This document shows positions 52,369-64,000 of a stretch of DNA of 64,000 nt, piece by piece. The stretch is taken from the NCBI GenBank assembly GCA_964019415.1, contig OZ025886.1, positions 5,008,503-5,072,502 on the forward strand. The letters run 5' to 3'. Position numbers and translations under genes: made by a program. This DNA is from Ianthella basta (taxonomy: Eukaryota > Porifera > Demospongiae > Verongiida > Ianthellidae). A model generated the notes under the pieces. That model ran no database searches. It was not told the DNA's origin and was given only the letters and a program-made list of their open reading frames with translations. Position 1 is the first letter of the stretch. Every line of letters begins with the position of its first letter.

Positions 52369-52973
52369 CTGGGCCTCCCAACTCTTGAGCTTTCTTCTCT
52401 AGCTCATCTGCCCAAGTAGCATTGTTACACTGCCGTAGCAAGTCACAGAAGACTTTGAAATCCTTGTTTGCTTTTCCTTGCAATATCCGAATGACTTCGC
52501 TCATCTGTGCAGAATCATTTCGCTCATTCTCTACCGCCCTCACTTCTGCTCTGTCCATGAATCCACCTGCGTCTATTGCTAGTTTGTCGAGGAGTCCCGT
52601 ATTCATTCTCACGTTGAGCTTAAGATCTCCTTTCAGTACCGTCAGTGCACCCACATTATATTTCTGCATGGGGCCTGTGTCACTACCTGTTGAGGATCAC
52701 AACAGAGCATCACACACATTTCTCAACAACTATGACAGGTGCACACAATTCCGTAACACAGGTGGAAACATGCATGCATAGACACATAGCACATACAGGC
52801 ATGCATGTACAAAAAGGACCCTAGGAAAATGCATTTTAAGTGGCTTATTTATCTGGGGTAAAGTGAAGCTCATTAGCTTTATAAATCCCTCAAAGGGAAA
52901 ATCTAAGTGTAGGCAGCTAGTACATGGAGGCATGTACAAGCAGCTTAATTGCAAGGTGTACTTATATACTAAA

Positions 52974-53085
52974 ACTTTCCTTTAGATTAAAAGGGATTTG
53001 GGAATGTCCAGCAGAACAAGTATTTCGAGTTAAAAAACTCGTGGGGCTGCCGCCCCAACTCGAAATACTTGCTCCCTCCAGTTGC
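52974..53085. repeat. Short palindrome with GGGGCTGCCGCCCC core
   Basis: AAGTATTTCGAGTT is mirrored by AACTCGAAATACTT around ACTCGTGGGGCTGCCGCCCC, forming a strong hairpin. The left flank resembles the end of the 12.1-kb foldback MITE. A similar GGGGCTGCCGCAGGCAGCCCC palindrome lies at 63,688-63,708. Confidence 0.6.
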
Positions 53086-53301
53086 TGCTGTGTTATCAAT
53101 ATATAGTAGCTATTGCAACTAATTTTGTGTAATTCATCAACACACATGTGAACACACTTCATAGGCAAGAATGAACACAAATGATTGAAGCGGACATGAA
53201 GAGTCAAAAATATTGACACACATTTGCACAATGGCACAGTACATTAACTTACATACCTTATACACAGTTTGCACATTCTCAGAGTTGCCAAAAGCACAAT
53301 C

Positions 53302-53305
<4 letters not shown>

Positions 53306-53377
<72 letters not shown>

Positions 53378-53384
53378 ACACACC
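53306..53384. repeat. (CA)n microsatellite
   Basis: CA run of about 65 bp followed by a CTCACACACACA tail. Confidence 0.96.
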
Positions 53385-53429
53385 GTTCTGGGGCCGTGTA
53401 TAATTTTCGAACCAGAACGGACCGAATCA

Positions 53430-55240
53430 ATACATTAGATAGGGGTCTGTGCGGTCGATCAAAAAGCTGCTACTCACACTTTCGCCCTTTGTATTGACTT
53501 GTCTGCACTAGGTTGGCTTTCTCTGTGCTTGGTACGACTCTCCAGACAGGAGCAGTAAGTTAGAGCACCATTCGGCTAACTGACATTTACTATTAATTTT
53601 TATGTAGTGTAGCTATGCCATTTCTGGGACAGGACCAATACCCAGACACTCTGCAAAAATGTACGTCGCATGAAATAGACAGGCAAAACTTCCAACTAAC
53701 GCCATGCTTGGTTGATAGTTGTACTAGCAGGGTTTAATAATCCACAGTCATAATGAGACGAGTGCCCTTCGTTTGGCGGCTGGACACCGATTTCTTCTCC
53801 CCATCTCTTCCGGAGCGTCAATTAAGAATTGGCAGGAAGTAGGAGGAACTACGAATTGCACTATCTTCGATTGCGCGCCAAATTCGAATGGTTGGCTGGA
53901 TCTGCTTACGAAAAGATACACTGAACTCATTGGTGATTGAACTGCACGCGCTACAATAGAAACTAACTTCTGTGCTTGAGAGAAGTTAGTAAAATTCAAT
54001 ACATATTAGTTACTGCAGTTGCCAATTGCTGGACAGCAGCAAAATATTCATACTTTGGTTGTTGATTTAAAGGCAGAGTGAAGGCAGATATACATGTGCA
54101 GGTTGATACTGGAGAGGCGGATGAAAGATTTTACATCACCTGTGGAACTGATGAAGAGAGCACTTGGATTTGCTGTGACAGTTGTTCCAAATGGCACCAT
54201 CTTTGTTGTGTAGGGCTATCTGACTGTAGCAACCTTGTCCAGTCCTTTTGGAAGTGCCCTGAATGTTGATCCATGGTTGTATTACCGATCTTATTCACTT
54301 AAACGAAGTTTAAATGAACCCCGTGTCTATTGGTCTGGCAGCCAGCTCAGCAAAATTATATAAAATCAACCCCAACCCTAACCCTAACCGTAACTAAATA
54401 ATTTATACAGGATATATCGCAACCTACGGTGTTGTTTTATACTATTTTGCTGAGCTGGCTGCCGGACCAATAGCCACTTCGTTAAATGAAAGCACCGTAA
54501 GTCCTAATGCCTGTCCCACTTTAGGAAAAAATGTCCGGGAGTAGGGGAAATGGCGGGTGCGACTGAGGATGGTGTCGCTAGGCAATCTCGTAACGGGTCG
54601 TTTTCTCGCAACCTCTAGAGGAATAGATTTTTTCCAGTAAGTGTAAGCGTTTTTTCTGCTCAAGTACACCCTTTCCTGACTGTTCTCGCTGGTTTATCGT
54701 TAGCTGTCCCGGAAATGGCGTAATTACCCTATAAACATCCTGTCGCAAGCCGAACAGCACTCTAATTTACTGGAGAGTCTTACCAAGCGCAAAGAAAACC
54801 AATGGAGAGTGAGACAAGTCAATACAAGGGCGAATATGTGAGTAGCAGCTTTTTGATCGACCACACAGACCCCTATCTAGTGTATTGGTCCGGTCCGGTC
54901 GGTCCGTTTTGGTCCGAAAATTATACCCGACTCGTTCTGGTCCGAAAATGATACACGGCCGCCTTACTCTTCCAATCGGCGGCACTTCGACTCAGATTAG
55001 CAACTAGTTTCGTAAACCGACCGTATACTATCTTCGTACAAAGTCGGGATACAGACCATACCATCACATTGTGTCAGTCACTAACCTGCCATCGTTCGCT
55101 ACCGTCAAGTTTAGCTGCAGCGAGTTTCTCTAACAAATCTTCAATACAGCTTGGTCACCTCAGCCGGGAGAGGAAGAGGATCAAAGAATTTTCTCTTAGG
55201 GGGTAGGGTGAGGGAATCGCCAACCACAGGCATGCAAAAT
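53430..55240. other. Gene A large intron, middle part: duplicated blocks and a hairpin
   Basis: The block at 53.39-53.47 kb recurs inverted at 54.83-54.95 kb (CGATCAAAAAGCTGCTACTC). A hairpin of about 145 bp at 54328-54473 has arms CTATTGGTCTGGCAGCCAGC and its complement. Within it is a short CCCTAACCCTAACC run at about 54370-54394. 54.96-55.25 kb matches 32.4-32.75 kb. Confidence 0.5.
54078..54269 (+). CDS. PHD-finger-like ORF, isolated (possibly transposon-derived)
   Basis: The 63-codon ORF ends in TWICCDSCSKWHHLCCVGL, then FWKCPEC and a stop. The spacing of CDSC, W-x-H, LCC and CPEC matches a PHD zinc finger. At the front only one Cys (YITCG) is seen where a C-x-C pair is expected, so the first zinc ligand is probably lost. 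A PHD finger directly before a stop codon is common at the C-terminus of some animal transposases. It lies antisense in gene A's intron with no other exons identified. Confidence 0.5.
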   Translation: MKADIHVQVDTGEADERFYITCGTDEESTWICCDSCSKWHHLCCVGLSDCSNLVQSFWKCPEC

Positions 55241-55243
55241 AGG

Positions 55244-57497
55244 CGCGACGGCTGTTTCGCAGTGGCAACTTAGGTTTATAGCCGCCAATTGGGAATTGGA
55301 ACTGGGATCCTGTCCATCCAAGAAGACACAAGTTCAGCTTCTTTTTCTCCATGAAAACTGGAGAAATGCAGGATTAACGTCGGTACGCAGCAGAAATGGC
55401 AGGTTTCCAGTGAGTCCTAGCCTTTAAAGCGTAGTTTTTACTACTACAATGGCGAAATTACAGCCGACCCTGGCATCCATTTAGTCTTCTCCTAGTGCTC
55501 TTCTGCCAGTTTTCACGCTATCGTACTATACCTATATAGCCCAAGGTATCTATAACATGACGGTGAAGGTCCTGTTCTACGGCGCATCACAGATTTTAGG
55601 TTACAAGTGCTAATACATGGGGCATCATGTTGCAATATGTATACAATTACGGCTAGCTGCATAGCTATAGAACTACAGTGAGCACAGTGATGCAATCTGC
55701 CTCTTACTCCCAACAGTACCATGGTACTGTGTGCATATGTGAAGTAAAGACCATTTAGCTACACATTGTTCAGTGTTTGTGCCATGTACGTAGCTATATA
55801 TAGCTGGCTACAAGATAGGGCTTCCATCATGCCAGTTTCATACTTATAATTGCTAGTTAACTGTTCACGTTCCTAAGTAATTCTTGTTTCATTGCTTGGC
55901 CATGGTCTTGTCAGAATTCCACTTTGGTTGCTGCATGGGGCATAGTGCATTGTACTGTTTGTCTAGTAAAAGTCAGGTGAAACCACATGCATGACACCTT
56001 ACTGCAATTGTGCTTTCAAAAACACTTGTTAGTCCTGCATTCTCGTGAGAGATCAATTTGTTGGGTTCTTGTTTTTGCTTTCCTCTCTCAACAGATATAA
56101 TTAGAGCATTCATGTGACACTTATGTGTAGTAGTACATATATACATGTGTGTACTTGTACAGTGTATCTCATAAGGCTTGCCTTCATTACATGCACTAAC
56201 TACTGTGTGCTGCATTGGAAGATGACACCCCCTCCCACGCCCAATCACCCACTGATCACTCCTCATGTCACTAATGCATATGGTCAAGTGAATTCTTCTT
56301 TATGCTCTACTTAGGAAAGTGCATTATGTAAGTGTTATTGCACACATGTCCACCACCCAACCGGTGGTACTTTTCAAGGAATGCTCAGAGCTAAGTTTAT
56401 TGTCACAAAAAGATATCCTAAGGAGCAGTTCAGATATGTAGTATGCACTGCATCATGTAATTCCAAAACCATTTCAATTGCTTGTGTGGGAGCACTAACC
56501 ACTACTGCTGACCTCCATAATTTTCACAGTCTGTTGTTCATGCACGGATACCTGTAGTTGCTGTTTTACTATTATTATGTACCTGCACTCTTCCTACACA
56601 GATTCATTTGTGCTGCAAGCCATCTTAATGCATTGGGCAGAATATAATCTTGGGATCGGAGTACTGAACTGCATTGAAATGGCACTCACCAATTCATTAT
56701 CAGCTAATAGATAATGCAAGAAGGCCAACCCTTGACAATACTCGTTTCCATTATCTTTCTGTACTTTATTTTCAGAAATGTTGTATATTGTATACAGATT
56801 AAGACATGATACATATCTACACGTTTAGTTGTCAAGAATAAGAAGCTCATTGAACAAAGAACATGCATATAACAAACATCTGCCTGCAAGGTACCTCATG
56901 ATCAGTAACCTACAGGCATAGGTACAAGAGCATGTGTGTATGTACGCCCAGCTGAGCACCTGGCATTTGTTTACCTCTATGCTATATAAATGTATGTTGT
57001 TGAGAACCACTGCCATCAGCACTAGCTTACAATATTTATTGGTAGTACTAGCTAGATACCGATTATAATTATTCACTATGTCTGTGACGGCCGTGAAATA
57101 CAATGCTCCATGTATTAGCACTTGTAACCTAAAATCTGCGATGCGCCGTAGAACAGGACCTTCACCGTCATGTTATAGACAGCTTGGGCTTTCATACAAG
57201 GTACAGCACGATAGCGTGAAAACTGGCAGAAGAGTGCTAGGAGAAGTATAAAGGGATGCCAGGGTCGGCTGTAATTTCGCCATTGTAGTAGCAAAAACTA
57301 TGCTTTAAAGGCTAGGACTCACTGGAAACCTGTCATTTCTGCTGCATACCGACGTTACATCTGCATTGATAGAGTTTCCGTGGAGTAAAGGCCTATTCCT
57401 TTTTGCCGTTTAAACCTCGAGCTCAGTCTCGCCGCATGTTCCCAGTTTCCAAACCATAACTAAGATGCCACAATTTATACAATGCAAAACAGCCGTG
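55244..57497. mobile_element. 2.25-kb element with long inverted arms
   Basis: Arms about 55.25-55.63 kb and 57.11-57.50 kb are reverse complements over about 270-380 bp (CCTGTTCTACGGCGCATC, GTGAAAACTGGCAGAAGAG and CAGCAGAAATG in opposite orders). The outer parts diverge, but both carry GGCTGTTT. The 1.5-kb centre has no recognisable protein. A solo arm lies at 48.59-48.80 kb. It looks like a nonautonomous long-TIR DNA element. Confidence 0.65.
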
Positions 57498-57935
57498 CTG
57501 CCTCAGCAGGCGAGTTTAATAAGCGTGACCTTTTTAAATCGCTAGTCCATACCGCATACCGGTATCTGGTAAGCACTTGCACGATATTATACAGATTCAT
57601 ACACATTGCAATATCTAGTGTTGACATAGATTGTGAGCTAAAGATTTTGTACAGCAATACTGCTCATGTTTATGTATAATACCATGACTAGACTCTGGTA
57701 CCCAGTACCCGGTGTGGACAACCAATCGAAAAAGGTCTGTACACACATGCAGTATTGGGGTCGAGAGAGTGGATGAAGCACGCTTGCATGAAAGGTTGAG
57801 GTGAATGAAATGGGGTCGGAAGTGTGGATAAGCTTAAGGTGTGACAGACTGTGAATACACTTCTGCATACAGTGTGCCTGCACAAAATCCAAGTTTGAAT
57901 CACACACAGAGACAGATATAATATATGTATGTGCA

Positions 57936-58135
<200 letters not shown>

Positions 58136-59500
58136 TATACCAAAATTATAGTGTCAAATTGCATGTCCAATGAAGTAAAACTAGTTAGTAATGCTAACAC
58201 ATGCTACCCTGTGAACACAGAGATGAGACTGTGGTTAAGCAGTCACATGTAGCAAAGTTGGATAAATTCGCAAGAGGTTTATAGCTTGAGGGTCCTTGCC
58301 AGTCAGAAAGAGTGAAACACGCCTTACCAACTATGAATCACTCAATGCAGCTCAGCCTGCTTAACTGTAATTCCAAGAGAGCTCTTGGTTGTACTCAAAA
58401 GTACACGTCACTGACTGTTACATGGGTTATAGCTACACTATTAACCACATTCTAGCTCTCTAGGATGTTTGGTAGGCTACCAATCAGCTAAAATACAACA
58501 AAGAAAGGTCAGGTGGATGCAGTAATGTCCTAGTGCTGTTCCTAGACCCTACTGCCACCCTTTCATGCTCAGGTATATAGAATCTGTGGAAGAGACTATG
58601 AGACTAGAAATATGTCCACATCCATCTTACACCTGGATAAACTGATTTCAACAGTTATATTATTTAGCTCAGTATGTGAGTAATGCATACATTACCGATG
58701 GTTTACTAACCTTACACTTGCTTTACCAAGACATCATCACCTTCCTGAACTCCTGGTCCAGCCTGCTCATCTATTCAGGAGATAGACAATGCATCACATC
58801 ATGCATGTACTGTATTCAAAGGCTGTCAATCACTAAAATACAAGAGTATGGATTCTTCACTGCACCATATGTCACATCAGCAACAGATCACGAGGACCAT
58901 GACTGGTTCAAAAAACACGCCTGCACTATTTAAAGCATTGCCGACTCACCTTGGGAAGATTCTGGCTTCACTTTTCTCCTCTTGTTTGGTGGCTGCTGTG
59001 GTTTTGCAAGTTTCAGAATGTCAGCATGTTTCTTTGCTTCTTCTGCAAAGGTTTCAACTTGAGGGACTGTATGGGAAGATAGTGCCATACACATAATATT
59101 TAATTTATGGGAATATGGGAATAAGTGCACAGCTATATGTGACTAACTAGACAAGGAAATGCTTGTATACAGCTTCCACACTTCAGCTTCACAGATCAAT
59201 GGTATGGCTATCAAGAAGGGATTCATGTAGCAGAACTGCAATGGATCAGGACATTTTGACTACGTAGGCCTTCATCAGCTGATAAAGGTCTATGTGGCCA
59301 AAATGTCCTGGTCCATCACAGTTCAGCTACATGAATCCAGCTCAAAATCCATACCCTTGATTTGTGACTGTAGCTACATAGCAGTGAGTCTCTATGCTAT
59401 CATGCTTAAGCATGCAGTAGCAGTTGGGCTGCAGATCTGCAAGTGCATACATGCAATCACATGCAACCACACACTGTGATACTTTCCAAAGGAATAAGCC

Positions 59501-59700
<200 letters not shown>

Positions 59701-59739
59701 ATAGATTGAATACTTGTATATATGCACAGTATGCATCTA

Positions 59740-59912
59740 CAGTGAAACGCAAGATGTCACTGTGTTAGGCAGGCACCTCTCTAAAACAGCCAACCTCCCT
59801 GGCCCCAAATAGCCCTAAAACATTGCAGTCTACCTCTGTAGAGCAGCCATGCACCTCTCTAAGATGCAATCACAACTGGCCTACAGGTGGCTGTCTTAGA
59901 TGGGCTCCACTG
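59740..59912. mobile_element. pogo-like MITE copy in gene A
   Basis: CAGTGAAACGC and the inverted GGGCTCCACTG ends. It sits at the place matching 34718-34956 in gene B, so it predates the duplication. Confidence 0.75.
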
Positions 59913-61975
59913 TATAAAGTTCATTCATTGATGAGAGTACATATGTGATTAACTCTCTAGTGATTGGTGTAATACATTTAGGAGTGCTGTGTGTGCCACT
60001 TACATGTACCCCTGTATTTAACCATTCGGATGTCATCAACAATCACAGTGATAAGGGTGGCTCAGTTGACATAGGTATAGCTCTCGTCATGGCTGCTCAG
60101 ATCACCGCGATGGAGTCCAACTACGATCAACTTGTTGTTGTACTCCCTCAGAATAGGACTACCTGAGGACCCACCATACGAAGTGGCCATGTGCCCTATG
60201 TAAGGGCCTGCATGAACAAAAAAGGAAGTACACTAATTCAGGGGGACTCTGAGAGTGTAGTGTTCTAATATATAAATTCATGATAGGATTGTCACAATGA
60301 CAGTTAGGTGTTAGCTAGGTACGTCATTGTCACTAAAGACAGTTGTTAGCATGGTATGTCACTAACGACAGGGGTTATCAAGGCCGTATGCATACCTTCA
60401 AGTCTGCAGATCTGCTCAGCGTTCTCATATCTGTCAAAAGGAACTGGCCACTCTGGGTAGTGAATCATGTAAAGCAGATTATTCAAGCCAAGTCCTTCAT
60501 CCTCCATCATTTCTTTACATGCTGACAACGAGAGCGGTGTTGGGGTCTCATTTTGCAAGTAGCTCTTCATGACATCCATCTTCACACCCACAACAGTGTA
60601 GTCAAATTTTCTCTTCCAACCGGGTAACTGCAATCACCATGCGACACAGGAAACAGACAAGGTCATGGAAGTCCTATCGAACTCATGACTGATAAACATT
60701 AGGCTAAATAGAATATTATATTACTTGTTCATTGTCAGTGTCTTCCCCTCTGTATACCAGCGCCACCTGGATAGTTTTTATAGCCCTGACCATAAATGAA
60801 TTAAGTCATCTTATGTGTGCCTGTTACCACAGGTGGTCTTGACCACCTGTGGTAACACAGGTCACCTTGACTACTTGTTGCCCCTACCTGGCAACACCAC
60901 AGATAGTATATATATAATATACTCTAATCAAGCAACCATCCCCTCTGTATACCAGCCACCTGTAACGTTCATACCTGGTTACGCATGACATGCACAGACC
61001 AATAAAAAAATAAAAATAAAAATAAAAATTGGACCTCCCTCCCTATCTGATGATCACTGCCGGATGATAAACAAGTATTATATTTTACTTGGCCTTACTA
61101 GAAAATATTGTATTTTCACACAATTCATCAACCTCACATCTTTATCATCCATCAGGAAGTAATGGGAGTCCAGTAGTTCTTGGCCTTCTATTGTAGTCCC
61201 GAGCTTGTTCGCACTGTCTCGCCCAAAGAAGAAAGTTGCTTTCTGGGCCGCTGACAATGTAGGCAAAACATGGTTGCAGGTCATTAGCACAATTTTCTTC
61301 TCCACCTCACTGATCTCCAATTCTGCAATGAATCCAGAGCCTCTGCCAAGTTCCTGGCTAATTTGGGGGAGAATGCAAATGTGTGTAGCAGTCACCAAGA
61401 CACGTCATGCAAACAACAACTGGTAGCTATATACACAATAAATGCTGCATCGAACTGCTACTTCAAGTGTTTATTTATAATGCACAAGAGAATAAAAGTG
61501 CTAGGGCAATACATCTTGTCAGAACTACACTAATACTTTAGTTCGTTTAAAGCAAACAGATACTCATGAATAGCTCCGAAAATAGGGTAGCCACTGCTAC
61601 AGAAGTTTGTGTTACAGCTGGGGGTGACGCAGAGGGAGGGGGAAGGCATGTGGGGTTGAGCCCCCTACTTTTACGTGTGGTAGGGCCCAGTCCCCCCCAC
61701 CCCCTATCACTTTCTAGCTAAATGTGTGTGGCCCGGTTGAGGATTTACAGTGAGTGTCAGTGCCACTGGTTTAGCGTAGTCCCTGCAAATCACTAATGAG
61801 TTTACCTGTTCTAAAGTTACCACTACTACTGCTTTTACTACTACCATGCACTTCTACTTACTCGTTAGTCTTTATGTGGACCACTGCGCGCTTCACCATG
61901 TCTTTTTCCGCGGCCCGATGGCGCCCGCTTCGAAGCCCTGCACCACCGCGCCTTGATCATTGTACTGTACATCGC

Positions 61976-63480
61976 CTGAGGCAAGTGGAAAATGCAGCTA
62001 AATCACTGGTGAGTCGTCCACACACAGTAGCTAGCTATGTAGCTAGCTACAACCGCGTCGACACACAGGTTAGTTACCAGCTAACTAGTGGCAAGGGCGA
62101 GAGTCCATAGCGTTTAATACTGTGTATTAGCTATGTATATTATAGTCAGACTGAGCGCGCACACCTGCCGTTGGAAAGGAAGATTCCGCCATCCTCGAGC
62201 TTGTCGTCCTTGCTAAAAGGTCGACTGTGAAGAGCGGACGGGTAGGGGGGGGCGTTTAGCCACCGGGGGGGGGGGGGGGGGGGGAGGGGGGAGAAGGAAG
62301 TGCAACCACAGGTATGCAGCTAGCAATGTGTGAGGCTTAGACTAAGCACTCACTCCCCCCCCCCCCCCCCCCCGCTGTCCAGCAATCTTCTTCTCTTTCT
62401 TTCAATACATTACATACATAACAATCCTATCATGCAGTGGTAATTATGCTGATTAATCATGAACTTCATAATATAAATGACTTTGTATACTGACTGTCAC
62501 ACAGCACTAGATGACTGATGAAATGAGGTGCATGGGGGCGTCTGAAATTTTGGCTTGAATTCTTGTGTCATTCTATCTTTAGCTCTGTACACTCCTGAGG
62601 TGTCTGTCCGTATTTCATCTCTCCTGGAGTGTTTGATTCATGTGTGGGCATGTTGCAAAGACAGCTTGTGGCCTTGCTCTACCATCACTTGGTGCTGTGA
62701 GTGTGGTGTGGAGTGGGGTGAGGGTGCCTTGTTTGTCTGTGTGGGGGGGAGGTAGCATGTGTAGTGTGTAGTGATTGGAGACCTGCTTGCTATTGCTACA
62801 TTAACCCACTATCATACAAAGTACGTGCCATTGTACACACTGCACGTCCACGGATAGCATACATGCATGGTGTCTCATCACATCATTGATATGCCATACA
62901 GGAATGCCCAGAGTGAAAAAGCTATCAATCTACATGCAGTGAACCTCCGCATAGTGATGCGGTGTGGTATATACATAGACGCATGCATGGTTGCATTATA
63001 CAGAATTCAAGTAACAAGGCAATTATAGCTATAGCCTAGTAATATAGTGATATCCCAAATATGCATGCTCATGGTATACCAGTATAGGCACAAGCATTGC
63101 TTTAAACAACTGTAAGGTGTATAAACATTCTCCCCTGAATACTGCAAGCAGGGTTGTAGGGAGGTAATGAACACAATCAGCACTATTAAGGCCTGGGTCA
63201 CGTGATTTTTACCAAAAAACCTATACATGTTCGGTGTTGATTTTATTCTTAATGCTGCCGTCTATGGGGATCAAGTTTAGATCAGATGGAAGTTCAGACA
63301 CTGCTGTATTACCTTATGCCAAATAATAAAGCGCTTAAAGAACTGGGTGCATACCAGCGATAGTCAATTAGAAGATGGTTGCTGAAATTGCAAGCAAAAG
63401 GCGGAATAGTAAAAAAAAACACATAGAAGTCCAAGAATATAGAGTCACACAGGCAGATGCAATGTGTACTAACATCTCAC
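61976..63480. other. Region upstream of gene A
   Basis: No exon was found that supplies the phase-1 donor needed for gene A's first detected exon. It contains G and C runs (62264-62284; 62355-62373), and 63.09-63.18 kb matches 30.86-30.95 kb. Confidence 0.4.
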
Positions 63481-63543
63481 CCGGTAGATAGTTGAAATCT
63501 GCTCCAGAAGTGTGGCAAGCTGCCAATTTGCTGTCTTCGCCAT
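63481..63543 (-). CDS. Possible isolated first exon (21 codons)
   Basis: ATG at 63543 reads MAKTANWQLATLLEQISTIY and one more residue to a donor (CGG|GTGAGA), phase 0. The sequence looks like the start of a death-fold helix, and its place upstream of gene A is suggestive, but phase 0 does not join to gene A's first exon (phase 1). It would need an intervening exon. Weak call. Confidence 0.25.
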
Positions 63544-64000
63544 ACAAGCGCATTTCACCTTGTATCTGCCTACTACTTCAGTCTTTCAGGAATCTACCGG
63601 GGGGGGGGAGCCGTAGCATGTCCTCTACTACGTATCTAACTAGTCACAACTCTCCTAGCGCAAGTCCTGATATTATTAATTTTTAGGGGCTGCCGCAGGC
63701 AGCCCCTATATTGTTTTCAAATTGACGTTTTCATATGGCTTCATGTTACGGATATATATATATATATATATAATACGCCAACCTACGGTTGTACGTCAAT
63801 GCTTACATTTATATTGAATGTATTGGGCGAAGTATTGGGTATAGGGAATTTATATTGTCGGCCATTTTATTCGGCCGGAAGTGGACCGTGTGCGAGGCCA
63901 AGGGACTTTGAAAACCGGCTTCCAAACGACGTTTTAGCGAACTTTGGACGTTCTCTTCCGCCTCTGATCCTGGAACAGACTCCTACAGCACTTCTGGTCG

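Noticed and set aside
54368-54394. Telomere-like CCCTAA repeats
   Set aside because: Only about three units inside a hairpin element. The short TTAGGG-like run at 47.79-47.81 kb is shorter still. Neither indicates a telomere.

Overview
The window is animal nuclear DNA: intron-rich genes with GT-AG junctions, long CA/GT microsatellites and many short inverted-repeat transposons. Two genes are recognisable orthologues of animal genes, NIPBL and WDR18. The CARD, death-domain and trypsin-like exons are of a kind common in sponges and cnidarians. A demosponge is my best guess; the species cannot be read from the sequence.

Region 1 (1-10.5 kb) holds two conserved nuclear genes transcribed away from a shared 386-bp promoter. 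NIPBL, the cohesin loader, is on the minus strand and runs off the left edge after 13 phase-consistent exons. WDR18, a Rix1/PELP1-complex WD40 protein, is on the plus strand, complete in ten exons and 479 codons.

Region 2 (11.6-22 kb) carries three intact tandem copies, on the minus strand, of a four-exon gene. It encodes a proline-rich protein of about 207-210 residues with a PPPY motif and two hydrophobic segments, resembling CD225/IFITM (dispanin) proteins. Fragments of WDR18 exons lie between the copies, so the amplification carried part of the WDR18 3' end with it.

Region 3 (22.5-63 kb) is an innate-immunity-like cluster, mostly on the minus strand. Gene B (25.8-36.9 kb) joins a trypsin-like serine protease with a full His-Asp-Ser triad to a CARD and a short helical C-terminal domain. 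From the end of the protease's third exon onward every exon joins in phase 1. Two further phase-1 terminal exons, a death domain at 24.8-25.0 kb and a second CARD at 22.7-23.0 kb, could be spliced in instead. Gene A (50.4-62.0 kb) is a second copy with several disabling changes. Gene C (43.9-48.4 kb) joins another CARD to a 220-residue domain I do not recognise. I regard this protease-CARD cassette locus as the most interesting system here.

Mobile DNA fills much of the rest: a 2.8-kb decayed hAT transposon with matching end repeats, a hAT/ZMYM1-like fragment, a broken tyrosine-recombinase (DIRS-like) retroelement, a retroelement tail fragment, and many small inverted-repeat elements. One of these (46,896-47,546) has a 9-bp target duplication and holds what looks like a captured first exon.

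All exon models were read by eye from splice signals, reading phase and remembered family sequences. No alignment or transcript data were used.
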